From assembly GCA_018417955.1 (NCBI GenBank), contig JACTVC010000010.1, positions 247,611-311,610 on the forward strand: a DNA stretch of 64,000 bases. Direction: 5' to 3'. Of the stretch, positions 1 to 11,551 are shown piece by piece. The stretch's first letter is position 1, and each line of letters starts with the position of its first letter. Source of the stretch: Laccaria trichodermophora (Eukaryota > Basidiomycota > Agaricomycetes > Agaricales > Hydnangiaceae). Under the pieces are notes generated by a model. It was given only the letters and a program-made list of their open reading frames with translations. It was not told the origin of the DNA and did no database searches. A program made the translations under genes and the position numbers.

Positions 1-944
1 TCACTCATCTTCAAAGTCTTAGCAGTGCCCCCCCTATTCCTGCAGGATTCCAGTCATCCCTGAGGAATTCCAGTGGAATGAAGTTTAGCAAGCAGCCCTG
101 CTAATTTTTTCATTCCAGTGTTTTCTCATTCTGGTGGAATCTGATTATTCTGGAATTTACACCAGAATGTTCCCCAGAGTGGCCTTTCCTGGAATGAGCA
201 GGAACACTATTCCCCAGAATGGGCAGAAACAGTATTCTGTTGAATCCATGTATTTCTTTGTCATTTGTTACTAATTATCATTTTATTTATTCTTAACAGA
301 TAAACAAACAGCTTTTGTTTGGCAATCATGGTCACCAAACACAGCCATTCTCACTTTCTCACCACCCACCATGCTTGTCATCACCATTACCTATGGCTAC
401 CACTGCCCACATCACTTGTCAACCACCCATGGCCACATCAACCACCACCAACAACAACCACAACACCTTACAACAACAATGTGGCAATGCCATGTCACAG
501 AACAAAGAGAGCAAGATCAAGGTGACATGAAGGTCAGACAATGTGTCATTGCATTATCTGACAGTTTACTGTCTCATTGTTTTGGGCCACCTACATGAGT
601 ACAACGTCCCCTTACACCCCACTGCTCACTCTCTAGATGCCACATCGATGTAGCCATCCTCCTCACCTCCCACTGCTCGTTTGGCATAGGCCATGTCAAA
701 CCCCACCCATGAACATGCCCCAGTGCCCATGAAGAACACCCACCACCTATGAATACACCCAGCACCCAGGAAACAATGACCAACACCCATGAACACCCCC
801 AGTGCCTGCCAAAAAACATGCAGCACCTACTTCAGTCACCCACTGACAACTGACTATTAGTCTTGCAAACTCTATGAATACTACAGGACTAAATGTCAGG
901 GTGTATACCTATATTGTACATATCCTGGGGCTTATATATCTCCA

Positions 945-1180
945 CTTTTACCTAAATATATTTTGATGTCCAATGTCACACCAAATATATTTCAAGTGTG
1001 TCACACACCCCAAAATATATTTCCTCACTGAGATGGACTCCAAATATATTCATTATGCCTGGACCCTGAATTGTGACTGTCACATTGTAAAAATATATTT
1101 CTCGTCTGGGATGGACTTGGGATATATTTTGCAGCTGGGGTTGACTAAGGATATATTTCTTCAGCCACAAAGGGTGTCTG
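945..1180. repeat. Dispersed AAATATATTT motif cluster
   Basis: The motif AAATATATTT or close variants recurs about eight times at irregular 25-50 bp spacing inside the hAT-like element. Such subterminal repeats are often transposase-binding sites, but that role is only inferred here. Confidence 0.4.
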
Positions 1181-1335
1181 GGGTTCTATATTTTTTAAAA
1201 AACTTGGGATTTTTTTTGATATAGGGATAGGGGATTTACCTATTATTTTGTAGGCAGAAAGCCCTCATTGGGATGTTTGTTGACAGATATTTACCAATAG
1301 CCTTGACCCATATGTACTATATGCTTTGATGTGCA

Positions 1336-1680
1336 CATTATTTCCTAATTGGGAAAAGCTTTACACTTTTTTCTGCCACACCCAATGTCAGGCACAGTGC
1401 ACATTTAGGTTGGGAACTGTTTCCCATGCTCTTTGGGCCAGAAGAGTTAGTGGCTAGCTTAGTGTTGTCATTGTTAATGACAATGTGTGCACTATTTTCT
1501 AATTGGGCCATTTCCTAATTAAGAAAAGCATTACACTTTTTTGTGCCACACCTGATGTCAGGCACAGTGCACATTTAGGTTGGGAACTGTTTCCCACACT
1601 TTTTGGGCCACAAGAGTTAGTGGCTGGCATAGTGTTGTCATTGTTTATGATGATGTTCACATATTTCCCAATTGGGAAAG
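1336..1680. repeat. Two-copy tandem repeat, period 170 bp
   Basis: Two adjacent copies share long stretches such as GGCACAGTGCACATTTAGGT, which starts near 1391 and again near 1561. They diverge by scattered substitutions, mostly transitions. The repeat is internal to the hAT-like element and has no coding content. Confidence 0.7.
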
Positions 1681-1699
1681 TCATTACATAATATCAGTT

Positions 1700-1881
1700 T
1701 GGTTTGTAGTCTCTGCTTTTTTCATTAGAAAAGTGTGTAGTCTCCACTTTTTGGACTACAAAAGTGTGTAGTGGCCACTTTTTTCATTAGAAAACTTTGT
1801 AGTCTCCATTTTTTTATTACAAAACTTTGTAGTCTCTGCTTTTTTCATTACAGAAGTTTGTAGTATCCACTTTTTGGACTA
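1700..1881. repeat. Tandem repeat of about 36 bp units
   Basis: About five imperfect units built on TTTGTAGTCTC followed by a T-rich stretch and CATTA lie end to end. A C/T-rich tract with repeated TTGTCCCTACCCCC follows at about 1920-2040. These arrays fill the interior of the hAT-like element. Confidence 0.6.
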
Positions 1882-2261
1882 GTTCACCACCTACGCATGG
1901 CAATGAGCACTCCACTGCCTTGTCCCTTGCCCCTTCATTGTCTCTACCCCCCTTTTTCTTATCCCTACCATTTCCTTATCCTTGTCCCTACCCCCTCTTC
2001 CTTGTCCCTACCCCCTCTTTCTTGTCCCTCCCCCTTTGCTTTAATATAGATTGTATGCAGTATCATTTGGAGTTGAATAAATTAAGTCAAATGATAAAAA
2101 GCTGATCAGAATATAGGGGTAAATTTGCAGGGTATTTCAACCTTATTCTGCTTGAGTCCAGTCCTATTCCAGTGGAATCCACAGGAATTCCAGTGGACTC
2201 CTGGATTCCACCAGAATTCCTTAGGAATGACCAGAATCCTGCAGGAATAGGTGGAGCACTG

Positions 2262-3054
2262 TAAAGTACTGTCACCTTCCCACAATTTAAACAGTTCTTC
2301 ATTAGATCAAAAGATAGTCTGAACATGTCAGTGACAATGTGGATATTGTTGCCCATATCCTTGTGTTCCAACAATGTGTATTTCTCTGGCTCTGGCTTTA
2401 GTTCCATCCTGACAGCATCCCATTCCTCAGAGAAACAATCCAAGAGTCTTATGAGAAATTCAGATGTGTCTTGTTGTCTTTTTTTGCTGAAACTGGATAA
2501 GAATTCAGCAAAGTGTTTCCTGTCAATGGAATCATCAGTGTCAACAATGGAAAAAGTGCTGAGTGCATAGAACAAACTTAGGTTAATGACTGTTAGCAGA
2601 ACCTTGTTCTGCTACATACTCACCAAAATGTCTGAAAATGCTCTCCCCATCTCTCCCCATAGCAGGGGCATGTTTTTGCCATCTGGGCAGCAGGTTGGCA
2701 GATGGGTCAGCCACACCACTTGAAGCTCACAAATAGCCACCCACCTGTGTTTGTAAACAATTCTAAGCTGTTCAAATACTGTACTCTCACAGATATGTAG
2801 CATGTCTCTTTCAAATTGATGATGCTGGGAAGTAGCCTGGGTGTTTGCCACTCCACATCTCCCTTTTTTTCCCAGGGGTTGGGGAAGTGGAGCAACCATT
2901 CAATACATTGGAGGACAACACTAAAGCTGGTTAGTTCAATTTCAGAGGTAGGCATGCTTGGAAGAAGAGGCTCATCAACCTTCAGCTCTTTAGTACATTC
3001 GCTCACAGTAGCTTCCACCTTTGCACCTTCAATCTTCATGCTTCTCATGTGCAT
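2262..3054 (-). pseudogene. Decayed ubiquitin-specific protease (peptidase C19) fragment
   Basis: The minus strand carries two hallmarks of the USP family. One is a Cys-box-like stretch, INLKETCYIS, near 2830-2790, where families usually have NLGNTCY. The other is a QQD box, QQDTSEFLIRLLDCF, near 2440-2480. A clean 47-bp intron (2577-2623, GTGAGT donor) joins FSDIL to SLFYALSTF in frame. A CxxC pair, CLNCGKV, follows. A frame problem near 2718 and the abrupt end at the transposon boundary (2261) mark it as broken; the C-terminal half with the catalytic His box is absent from the window and may lie left of position 1. USPs remove ubiquitin; function here is presumably lost. Confidence 0.6.
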
Positions 3055-3552
3055 AGCAAATTGAAGAAAGCAGATAAATGCAATAACAACAGTTCCAGTT
3101 GCAATGACAATAATGACCCAGTTACCTCATGATCACATGTCTGCAGGCTCAAGACTCTTAATGGCATGGAATGCTCAACTGGTTGAGTTGAAGAGAGTTC
3201 AAAGTATTAGAGAAATAAACCATGGACAAATGAGCAGTAGTCCTGTCTAGAAGCCATGAATCACTTTTTATAAATTCTGTATAATTATTATTATGTGCTA
3301 TGCCCACAATGTATGTAGTACATTTAGTGAGTTTTATAGTGAAGTTGAAAGCCCTTAAAGGCACAAAAAAGAATGTTATTGTATACTGCAAGGGGGATGT
3401 GCACTAGTTTGTTATTAATATAAAACCTATCATTCCTCCTGGAGGAATCAGAGGAGTCAGACTCTTCATTCAAGTTTTTTGGTGCACATATAACCATTGG
3501 ATGGCCCCTGGCTTCCAATTCAGGACACCCTTCAATAACACACAAGGGAGCA
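3055..3552. other. Transposon-island spacer
   Basis: AT-rich, CpG-poor sequence upstream of the USP-like fragment. Short ORFs on both strands show no recognisable motif. Confidence 0.4.
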
Positions 3553-4235
3553 TACAGTTGAGTGCAAAAAGAATGAAGGTTGGTTCATTTTTCTGGTTCT
3601 TTCTAAGAATCTATTGTACCTCAAATGTATTTGTGTATTCTTTTACATTATGTAGTTGTGTTATACTTTCCTTGGTATGGACTAATTTCAGTGAAAGCTG
3701 GAGCCTTGAGAAGGTTTTTATTCTGGAGGCCATTTTTGGCATCTGAAAAAAAAAATATGCACTAACTGGGGAGGTAGCCAGAACATACCTCTGGTCAACC
3801 TGAATGAGCCTATCAAAGAATCAGTTAAAAATACTGAGTGGTTATGCTTGTAGAGCCTCCAGAAAATGGTCATTTTGTACTATTTTGGTCATTTTTGGTC
3901 TGTTTTAGACAAAACAAGCCATTTTCCAAAGCCTCTACAGACCTAACTGCTCAGTATTTTTGACTAATTCTTTGATAGGCTCATTCAGGTTGACCAGAGG
4001 TATGTTCTTGCTACCTCCCCAGTTAGCGCATATTTTTTTTTTCAGATGCCAAAAATGGCCTCCAGAATAAAAACCTTCTCAAGGCTCCAGCTTTCACTGA
4101 AATTAGTCCATACCAAGGGAAGTGTAACCCAACTACATAATGTAAAATAATACACAAATACATTTGAGGTACAATAGATTCTTAGAAAGAACCAGAAAAA
4201 TGAACCAACCTTCATTCTTTTTGCACTCAACTGTA
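3553..4235. mobile_element. Fold-back Tc1/mariner-like MITE
   Basis: The element is one long imperfect palindrome. The left arm starts TACAGTTGAGTGCAAAAAG and the right arm ends with its reverse complement, and the arms stay alignable almost to the centre near 3895, giving arms of about 330 bp. A TA dinucleotide borders each end, as in Tc1/mariner insertions, and CAGTTGA resembles the outer end of that superfamily's TIRs. No transposase is encoded. The matching ORFs on the two strands are mirror images produced by the palindrome, not genes. Confidence 0.75.
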
Positions 4236-5446
4236 CCATTTCTCAAATTTATATACAGCAAAACATGTATTTATTTTAATCATTCTGCTCTCTCTAAATA
4301 TTTCTGTAATACAAAATACACTTTTTATTCATAAATCCTTTTTTGGATGGGGTAGAAAAAAATGAGATTATATTTAATACAAAAAAGAGGATCAAACAAA
4401 CCAGTATAGATAGGTTTGGAAATGTCCATACAGCAGCTCAACTTCTACATCCTCAATGCCCTGTCTGAACTAACACAAATCCTCTTTATGTCTGTCTGCT
4501 TCATCACCCCAACACTTCTTCATCCACAACTCACAGATCCTCAAGGCTTGCCAATAAAATATCCCTCAGGCAGGCTATGATGTGCTAAATCAATGGTCTG
4601 TCTCAGATATCCTGAATCTGCAGTGTGTAACTGACAGGTGTATACATTTACTCTTTCAACATATTTGAGAATGAGTTGGAGGCTGCATATTCTTTACCCA
4701 ACAAAAAATGCAATGTTATTAGTTGACATTCTTTTAAAATAACATATAGCAATGATTTTGATTTTATTGATTGCTCTTCTAGCTCTAATTCCTGATGGAT
4801 TTCATCTGCTAGAGCCTCCATGGTGCATACTTATCAGAAGAAGAAGGGTGTTTTTAAACATAAAAAATCATAATGAGAAAAATGCTTTAAAGCCTTATCT
4901 CACTGACTTTTGTCATCACACACCTTTTGTAGTTTTTCCTCTGTGAATGCCATATTTTCAAACTTTTTGTTATTACAACTGTTGTTGTATCACTATTGGA
5001 AGAAAATGTCAGTGGTATATTGAATAATTGAAGACTACTCTCCCTCAAGATTAATGAGGAGATTGGAGTGAATGATGAGTACTAAGGGATTTAAAATGGT
5101 GGAACCAGATGGGAATCAAATGTAAACTCTCAGATCCCAGAGGATCATGTGTCTTCCACATTAAGATCAAAGGTACCAAAGGTGGTGATTGCACACCAGC
5201 TGCCAATGTTGAAAGTAGTGGCAGCCCATGCAGAATTGAGGAAGTCTGGTTCAAGATCTTGTTTCTTACAGGTGGGCAGGCAGTTTTGCAGCAATATCAT
5301 GGTTGTTGGTGGCTGGAAAGTAATGTTGGGAAGTGTAGATCATCTTTATATACCACTGATGGCAACTGGAACTAGTCCCAATTGCAACAGAAAGGAGTGC
5401 CAAAAACTCTCAATACAAAGAAATAATTCATTGTCAATTGAGCTCA
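4236..5446. other. AT-rich transposon-island spacer
   Basis: No gene, terminal repeat or array could be defined in this 1.2 kb. The overlapping ORFs near 5051-5502 on both strands lack motifs and codon regularity. Confidence 0.4.
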
Positions 5447-5448
5447 TA

Positions 5449-6084
5449 CAGTGTTCTGGCACTCCTTCGGACACTATCACTCCTTCAGACACTCAGCTCT
5501 AACTCATGCAGATCAACATCACTCATCATCAAACTTGGCATATGTCTGTAAATAGGTATAGAGGTCATGTATATATAAAATTGGATTAATTGGTGAAGTT
5601 CTCAAGGTGCTATGAGTGAATTACACTGAAAGTGATCAAATTGTGAAAGGCTGCTATGCTAATCTTAGATTTTGCTTAGATCTGATGAACCACCCATACA
5701 GCAAAAAATCCCATAGATATAAAACCCTATCGCAACAGTATTAATAAAAGAATTGGGACATTTAGAAGGAAAATGAGGGCAAAGGAAATGTTACACATAC
5801 TGAACATTGACAATGTGACTGCACTGTATGGCCATAAGCTGATTTCTCCCATACTTTTTGGTGCTGTCACATAATGTCCGAAGGAGTGAATTCCATGACA
5901 TTTTGCCCACTTTCTTGAACAGTGTATCTATTCATGTTCCAGGCTTTGTTTATCTTGAAAATGTGGAATTACATAGAAGATGTATTGGTAAACAGGAATA
6001 TCAAGTCAGAATGAATTATTTTGGTGTGTGGCCACTACAAAACAGGAATGTCCTTAGCCTGTCTGAAGGAGTGCCGGAACACTG
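5449..6084. mobile_element. Tc1/mariner-like MITE with subterminal repeats
   Basis: The left end CAGTGTTCTGGCACTCCTTC and the right end, the reverse complement of CAGTGTTCCGGCACTCCTTC, are nearly perfect inverted repeats of about 27 bp, each flanked by TA (5447-5448 and 6085-6086). The motif ACTCCTTCNGACA is repeated just inside the left end and recurs inverted near 5876, as expected of transposase-binding subterminal sites. At 636 bp with no transposase ORF it is non-autonomous. Confidence 0.75.
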
Positions 6085-6086
6085 TA

Positions 6087-7040
6087 CAGTGTATGTTAGT
6101 TTTATAGAGGTGTCAGCAGTTTAATATGATTCAACAACAATATGTAGAAAATCAATTTGGTGGGGCATATCATATTTTTCAATAAGGCATCACAAATTGA
6201 GTTTTTATATGTAAATTCAATGAGCACTGGTGGAAAACAATTGAGGGAACACTAACAGTGGTAGAATAGGTTTTATAGCAATCACACAAGCTCTTTCTGA
6301 ATATGAAAAGAGGAGCATGAAGCTGTGTTAAAAGCTAGCTGTATTGAACATTTTCAAAATATCAATGCCTTGATGCCCTTCAAAAGTAAGTAAGTATCCA
6401 TGTAGACACCTACCTCTGACCACATGTCATTTCAAATGGACCAGCCTATAAGCTATACAAGGAAACCCTCAACTATGTCACTCTGCTGGTCAAAGGCTAT
6501 CTTGCCATCCTATCTTTTTCCATCCTCATTCACTTCCAATTTAATGTGCATCTATTTTTTATTCATTTAGATGCAAGAGCCTATATGTTTTTTTCTCATT
6601 TACATGTGCAACTCACTGATCCAACAGACCCATATTGTTATGTCTTTCCATTCTCACATCAGGTATATCAATGAATTGACCATAACACAGCCATGGTTGA
6701 ATCAAAATATATATTATCACCTTCCCCATAGCACTTTGCTCAAGGTTTACATCTTTAATTGCTACATGCTGCTTCTAAGGAGTATGAGGAGGGAGACTCA
6801 CCAGAAGATGAGGATGATGCTATAACTACTACTGTACCATTTCATTCAATTTGGCAGTCATATGTCATGGAGCCTCCAAAAATGTTGAAATGTCATAGTT
6901 GTCATGGAGATTTTCAGGGTGTGCCAAATTCATTTAGTAATCATATAGCTGATATAGAATTTTTTCATCACCTGTGGCACTAAAATGCTGAAAATATCCC
7001 AAAAATTTGGCATATCACAGCAGTACTTTACCATCACCCA
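6087..7040. other. Unassigned sequence in transposon island
   Basis: A plus-strand ORF at 6759-6983 contains CHSCHGDF, a CxxC-like pair, after an acidic stretch. This could be a shred of a transposon-borne zinc-finger ORF, but it is too short to assign. Confidence 0.3.
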
Positions 7041-7049
7041 CATAATCCA

Positions 7050-7165
7050 CATGGATTCCACTGGATTCCACTGGATTCCAGTGGACTTCACTACATACTG
7101 GCAATATCCACAAAACTGGACTCCACTGGACTGCAAGCACAAAACTGGACTGGACTGGACTGCCA
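7050..7165. repeat. CAGTGGA/TCCACTG palindromic repeat cluster
   Basis: Repeats of GGATTCCACT and GGACTGGACT alternate in both orientations. The same vocabulary builds the array at 8449-8725 and the ends of the hAT-like element at 23-2261, so these may be terminal parts of related elements. Confidence 0.45.
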
Positions 7166-7269
7166 CAGACCTAAGTTAATCCAGAATTCCTGAACTTAGA
7201 CTTCAAAACAAAAAATAAAATTGAAGTATATTTATTAATTAAATTAATTAAATTTACATAGATTCTATG

Positions 7270-7525
7270 TTACAGAGGGGGGAGGGAGGGGGAAGGGAAA
7301 GAGAAAGGGAGGGGAAAGGGAAAGGGAGGGGAAAGGGAAGGGGAAAGGGAAAGGGAGGGGAAGAGAGGAATGAATAGAGGGGGGAGGGAGCAAGGAAGGG
7401 GGAAGGAAAGGGAGGGGGGGAGAGAGGAGCAAGGAAAGGGGGAGGGGGGAAAGGGGGAGAGAGTGAAGGGGGAGAGAGTGAAGGGGGGTGGGAGTGGAGG
7501 GGAGTGGGAGTGGTGAAGAGAGGAG
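7270..7525. repeat. Homopurine (G/A) tract
   Basis: About 250 bp of the plus strand is almost wholly purine, built on GGGAGGGGAAAGGGAAA-type units. Long homopurine-homopyrimidine tracts can form triplex DNA. The Pro/Ser/Leu-rich minus-strand ORFs here are translations of this repeat and not convincing genes. Confidence 0.8.
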
Positions 7526-7599
7526 GTAGTGATGGGGGGAGAGAGTGGAGGGGAAGGGTGATGCTGCTGGGCCCTCGTCACCGTTCAGCACTGGCGGGT

Positions 7600-8235
7600 G
7601 CTCATTGTTTTTCGGGTGTGGTGGGGGTGGCGTTTTTGTCGGCGCTCGTTTGTTGTTGTCATCGCGTGTTGTCATCGTCGTCGTGTGTCATTGTCCTGGC
7701 ATGTTGTCGTTGTCGTCAGGTGTTGTTGTCGTCGGGTGTTGTTGTCGTCGGGTGTTGTTGTTGTTGTTGTGTGTCGTTGTCCCAGCGTGTAGTTGTCATC
7801 ATCCTCATGTGTTGTCGTCCTTGCGTGTCATCGTCCTCACATGTCATCGTCGTCGTCGTGTGTCATCGTCCTCACGTGTCATCGTCGTCCTCGTGTGTTG
7901 TTGTCTTCATGTGTCATCGTTCTTGTGTGTTGTTGGCCTGCTTGTGTGTTGTTTTCGTTGTTGTGTGCCACTGGCACCTGTTGTGGTGAGAACGGGGCAT
8001 TGGGGTGGTGGGGCAGACATACCCTTGGCCCATGACATTGACACGTCATGGGCGCCGTCCCTCATTCTTGGCCTGTCCTTCCATGTTGGTGTGGGCATGG
8101 GCGTCGTTGGCGTGGGCGTGGGTGGCGTTGGCATGGGCAGCGTTGATGTGGGTGGCGTTGATGTGGGCGGCGTTGGCGTGGGCAGTGATAGAGGTGGTGG
8201 TGGTGGAAGGGAATGGGAGGGTCACGGAAGTGTGA
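7600..8235. repeat. CpG-rich GTCGTC / GGCGTTG low-complexity block
   Basis: A run of GTTGTCGTCGGGT and GTCATCGTC units (about 7610-7950) passes into GTGGGCGGCGTTGG-type repeats (about 8090-8200). It is the only strongly CpG-rich stretch in the first 16 kb. Long ORFs in several frames (for example 7545-8282) have highly skewed Val/Cys/Gly composition and simply reflect the repeats. Confidence 0.75.
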
Positions 8236-8448
8236 CCATGCTGCAAACAGGAGACGTGATGATGTGGCACGCCCTCAAGTAAGTCATGTGACCTCACCCT
8301 GCAGACTGAACAAAATCATAAATCCTTATTGCAGCTATCATGTAAATTATAACCTTTCCATTCATTGATCATTAAAATGTAAGTTTATTGTATAGTCTAT
8401 TTTCGCTTTTTTAGTAGTATTCATATATAATAATAATAATATACTGGA

Positions 8449-8725
8449 ATGACTGGAATCCACTGGACTCCACTGGACTCCAGTGGACTGGACTGGACTG
8501 GACTGGACTCCAGTGGACTGGGCATTCTGCCAGCCAATCTGGCCTGGTAAGAGGGCCACTGGACTCCACTGGACTCTGACTGGACTCATAGTCCACTGGA
8601 CTGGGACTGGACTCAGGAAAGTGGCTGGCAGTCCAGTGGGAGTCCAGTGGACTGGACTGGACTGGGCATTCTGCCAGCCAATCTGGCCTGGTAAGAGGGC
8701 CACTGGAATCCACTGGAGTCCATAT
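8449..8725. repeat. CTGGACTCCA array with two 144-bp units
   Basis: Short CCACTGGACTCC and GGACTGGACT palindromic motifs are packed together. Within them a longer block starting GGGCATTCTGCCAGCCAAT occurs at 8520 and again at 8664, a period of 144 bp. The unit can fold on itself. Confidence 0.7.
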
Positions 8726-8730
8726 GGATT

Positions 8731-9946
8731 ACGTGGGGGAGGGTAAAGACCTCATATCACAGCAACTTTGGGGGGTCACCAAAACCAAAATTTTGGCAGG
8801 CCCATCATGTGTAATGGGCTCTGCCAAATTGCTTGAAATGGTACAGCATCTTAATAATCTACATACCAAATTTCATAGTGAATGGGTGATTTTAAGTTGA
8901 GAAATTGAATGAAATACAATTGAGTATCAATTTTGAGCATGTTACTCCTCTTGATACAGTGTAACAAAATATAATTGATTCTTTGATTCATTGTCTACTG
9001 GCACACCTTCCTCAAAATGTGAATGCAATGATTGCATTGGTCTTTTGAATAAATAACACTTGGCAACTCCTTCACTTTTCAGCCTCCTATACTCAACCAC
9101 CCACTTCTAGACTCTTTTATTATGCTCAGCCTTCATCTCTCTCTATCAAACATCAAAACACAACCCTTCCCATAATGTTGTTCCATCAGCACAAATGATT
9201 ACAAAAGCCATAACATTCTCCTGGTCCACCCTACCTTGCTTGCAATGTGTCTTTGGCCCTTGTCCTTCCACCACCCTCTCTCAACTCTAATGTGATGGTG
9301 GAAGTCCACTCTTATCCATCCTATATTTGTCCTCAACATGAACCACCTGTAGAATGACCTCTCACCAGAGGCAAATCTTGGGGCAGTTGGAATTCAACTG
9401 CCCTTGAGACATTTGACTGGCAGTTGAGTTTCACCCTCCTGGTGACAGCACGGCAGACTATGTGTCAGGGATTTTGCTGGTTTCTGACCACAACATTTAC
9501 TTTCATGATTATCTGATTAATTTAATTCCATTTCCTTTGTTCTTGACACACTTTATATGCACATGCTTCATTTCTGAGTAAATGTAGGTGCATCTGTCCT
9601 TTCATTATTGACCAATGCTGATGCTTTGATGGCTGACTCCAACAACAATAGAAGCTCTGATGCACAGCCTAGCTCCTCAATGCTCAAGTACAAATGCTCT
9701 ATCAGTGCATCAAATGCTGAAGCCAGCCCTAGCTCATTGAACTCAAAAAAAAAAAAAACACCTTCATAACACTTCTGCTCATTGACCTAAGAAACCCAGT
9801 GACTGGCAATTGAGGTACCAAAAGAGGCTGAAAAGCAAGGTACATTGTGCACATGTATAATAATCTGTTCATGCCTTTTTATGCTACATCTTTAGGTTGC
9901 CCTTGAGCTCCATCTTCAAATTCTCTGGCATCTCTCTCACCAAGCT
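8731..9946. other. AT-rich transposon-island spacer
   Basis: No coding or terminal-repeat signal was found in this 1.2 kb beyond a poly-A tract near 9749. Confidence 0.4.
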
Positions 9947-11118
9947 GTGATCCCACCTGCTGTTACTGAGAAGGAAAAGACACCTTTCAAGATGTGTTTT
10001 TTATCCAAGTGGCAGATCAAATCATCTGTTACTGCTAGTCTTGACCAGAACTCTGGTCTTATCCATTACTGCCATATTTTGGTTGAGGATTTCTTGAAAT
10101 CTTTGCCAGATAGTGATTATCTCCAACAACATTAAACACATGTCCCAGTCAACTTTGCAACTCATGTTTAGGACTGTTGCTATTCTTGGACTGGAGCAAT
10201 GGGCACCAGATGTTCTAAGTTGCAACCAAACTCAATGTACAACCTTCTTCATGAGCACATTGCTCTCATCCCATTTGAGCAGATCTCTAGTGCTTTTGGC
10301 TACTCTTAGGCTTGACTTGTCCCTTATCCACAACTTCCCTCTTATGCACAAACTCTACTGGAGCTTCATTCTTAACTACATGTACAATATCGCCAAGGTA
10401 GAGGCCAAGAAGCCTGGGAGTGTAGCCAAAGGCAAGCTCATGACCAATGTCTGGAAGCATCATGATGAGGTATGTTATGATCATTTACCTTTTGAATTTT
10501 TTTCTTTACACTCTTCAATAGCTTGTGAAGGCCAGGCATGACCTTGCCCAGGCTGAGGCCTTTCACCAAGGGTCTTAAATTCAATTCATGAAAATGAGGC
10601 CCAATAATTGAGCTATTTGAGGGGACTCAAGATGATGCATCCAAAGCAGTCATTTACCATATCACAGAGGAGGGTCAATCAGTGAAGTTCAGGAAATTTT
10701 ATTGCATTTTAGATTCTCAATGCCAACAGTTGGCAAAGGGCAATAGAAGGCTTCACAAGTTGAGTTTCCCTTTTCTCTGTGTTTAAATTTATTGCTAAAT
10801 ATTCCTTGTTTTCATTACAGAATGCCCTGCCAACAAGTTGATCCCATAACACCAAAGCTTTCCAAACTCACTGCCTTGCCAAAGAATGTTCCAATTGATT
10901 GGTTTGAACCAGCTTATTGGAACCTGAAATTGACTGTATGTGAGAAGGCACATTACATTGCTGATGGTGTTCATGTTGCCTTGCCTGTTGAACAGCTTTG
11001 TGAAAAATGGGAGGACATTGTCAAATGGAAGGGTCTATCACATGACAACTTCAAGGAGCAGTTTGGTAATTTTGTCTTGACTTTATACCAGATCCCGACT
11101 GCTGAAGACATCAAATGA
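9947..11118 (+). pseudogene. Degenerate unknown ORF, probably transposon-associated
   Basis: Three successive plus-strand reading frames (9947-10135, 10113-10541, 10792-11118) look coding but are out of phase with one another. The last piece, with PIDWFEPAYWNL and VHVALPVEQLCEKW, has the composition of a real protein and ends in a stop at 11118. I do not recognise the family. It converges on the CACTA transposase at 11354, about 240 bp away, so it may be an accessory ORF of the same element, but that is inference. Confidence 0.4.
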
Positions 11119-11551
11119 CTTGAGGAGCAGGAGGAGGAAAAAGATGAGGTGGAGGTGGAGGGAGATCTCACAGCTGGACAAAGTGGTGATTAGATTTCAT
11201 ATTGGCTTGGAACTGTTCTATACAATATGAGACTGGTTTCTCAGGAACATGAATTGAATTTCAAAAATAAATTACAAGTTTTAAAAAATACATGGCTATC
11301 AATGTCTTCCTCTATTTAAAGCTTGGTGGGGCATTGAGCCCATGTTGGAAGTGTTATATTCTGAATGCAATTTCTGATTTCCTGTAGCTCAGATTCAAGG
11401 ATGATGGATCAACTGGCAGATAATCCAAGTCATTTTCATCACCATCATCTCTAGGATAGAGATATGGAGTAATAGATGTTTCAGTGGGTGTTACCATTGT
11501 TGGTGAAGCTTTGCCAGAAGATGAGAATGATGAAGCTGACATGAGTGGGGG

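Larger units (their letters stand above)
23..2261. mobile_element. Non-autonomous hAT-like DNA transposon
   Basis: The two ends are inverted copies over at least 55 bp at roughly 85 percent identity. The left end starts CAGTGC and contains CTATTCCTGCAGGATTC, and the right end carries its reverse complement before closing with GCACTG. No transposase-like ORF lies inside. The interior is tandem repeats and C/T-rich sequence. A possible 8-bp target duplication, AAAGTCTT at 13-20 against AAAGTACT at 2263-2270, matches at 6 of 8 positions if the ends are moved by one or two bases. The CAGTG terminus and possible 8-bp target suggest hAT; the class is inferred from ends only. The element abuts a decayed deubiquitinase-like gene on its right. 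Confidence 0.65.

Noticed and set aside
7265..7675. Pro/Ser/Leu-rich minus-strand ORFs
   Set aside because: They come from the homopurine tract; no start context, introns or domain.
7545..8282. Longest ORF in the left island (245 codons)
   Set aside because: It is a translation of GTC and GGCGTTG repeats with extreme composition, and overlapping frames are open as well.
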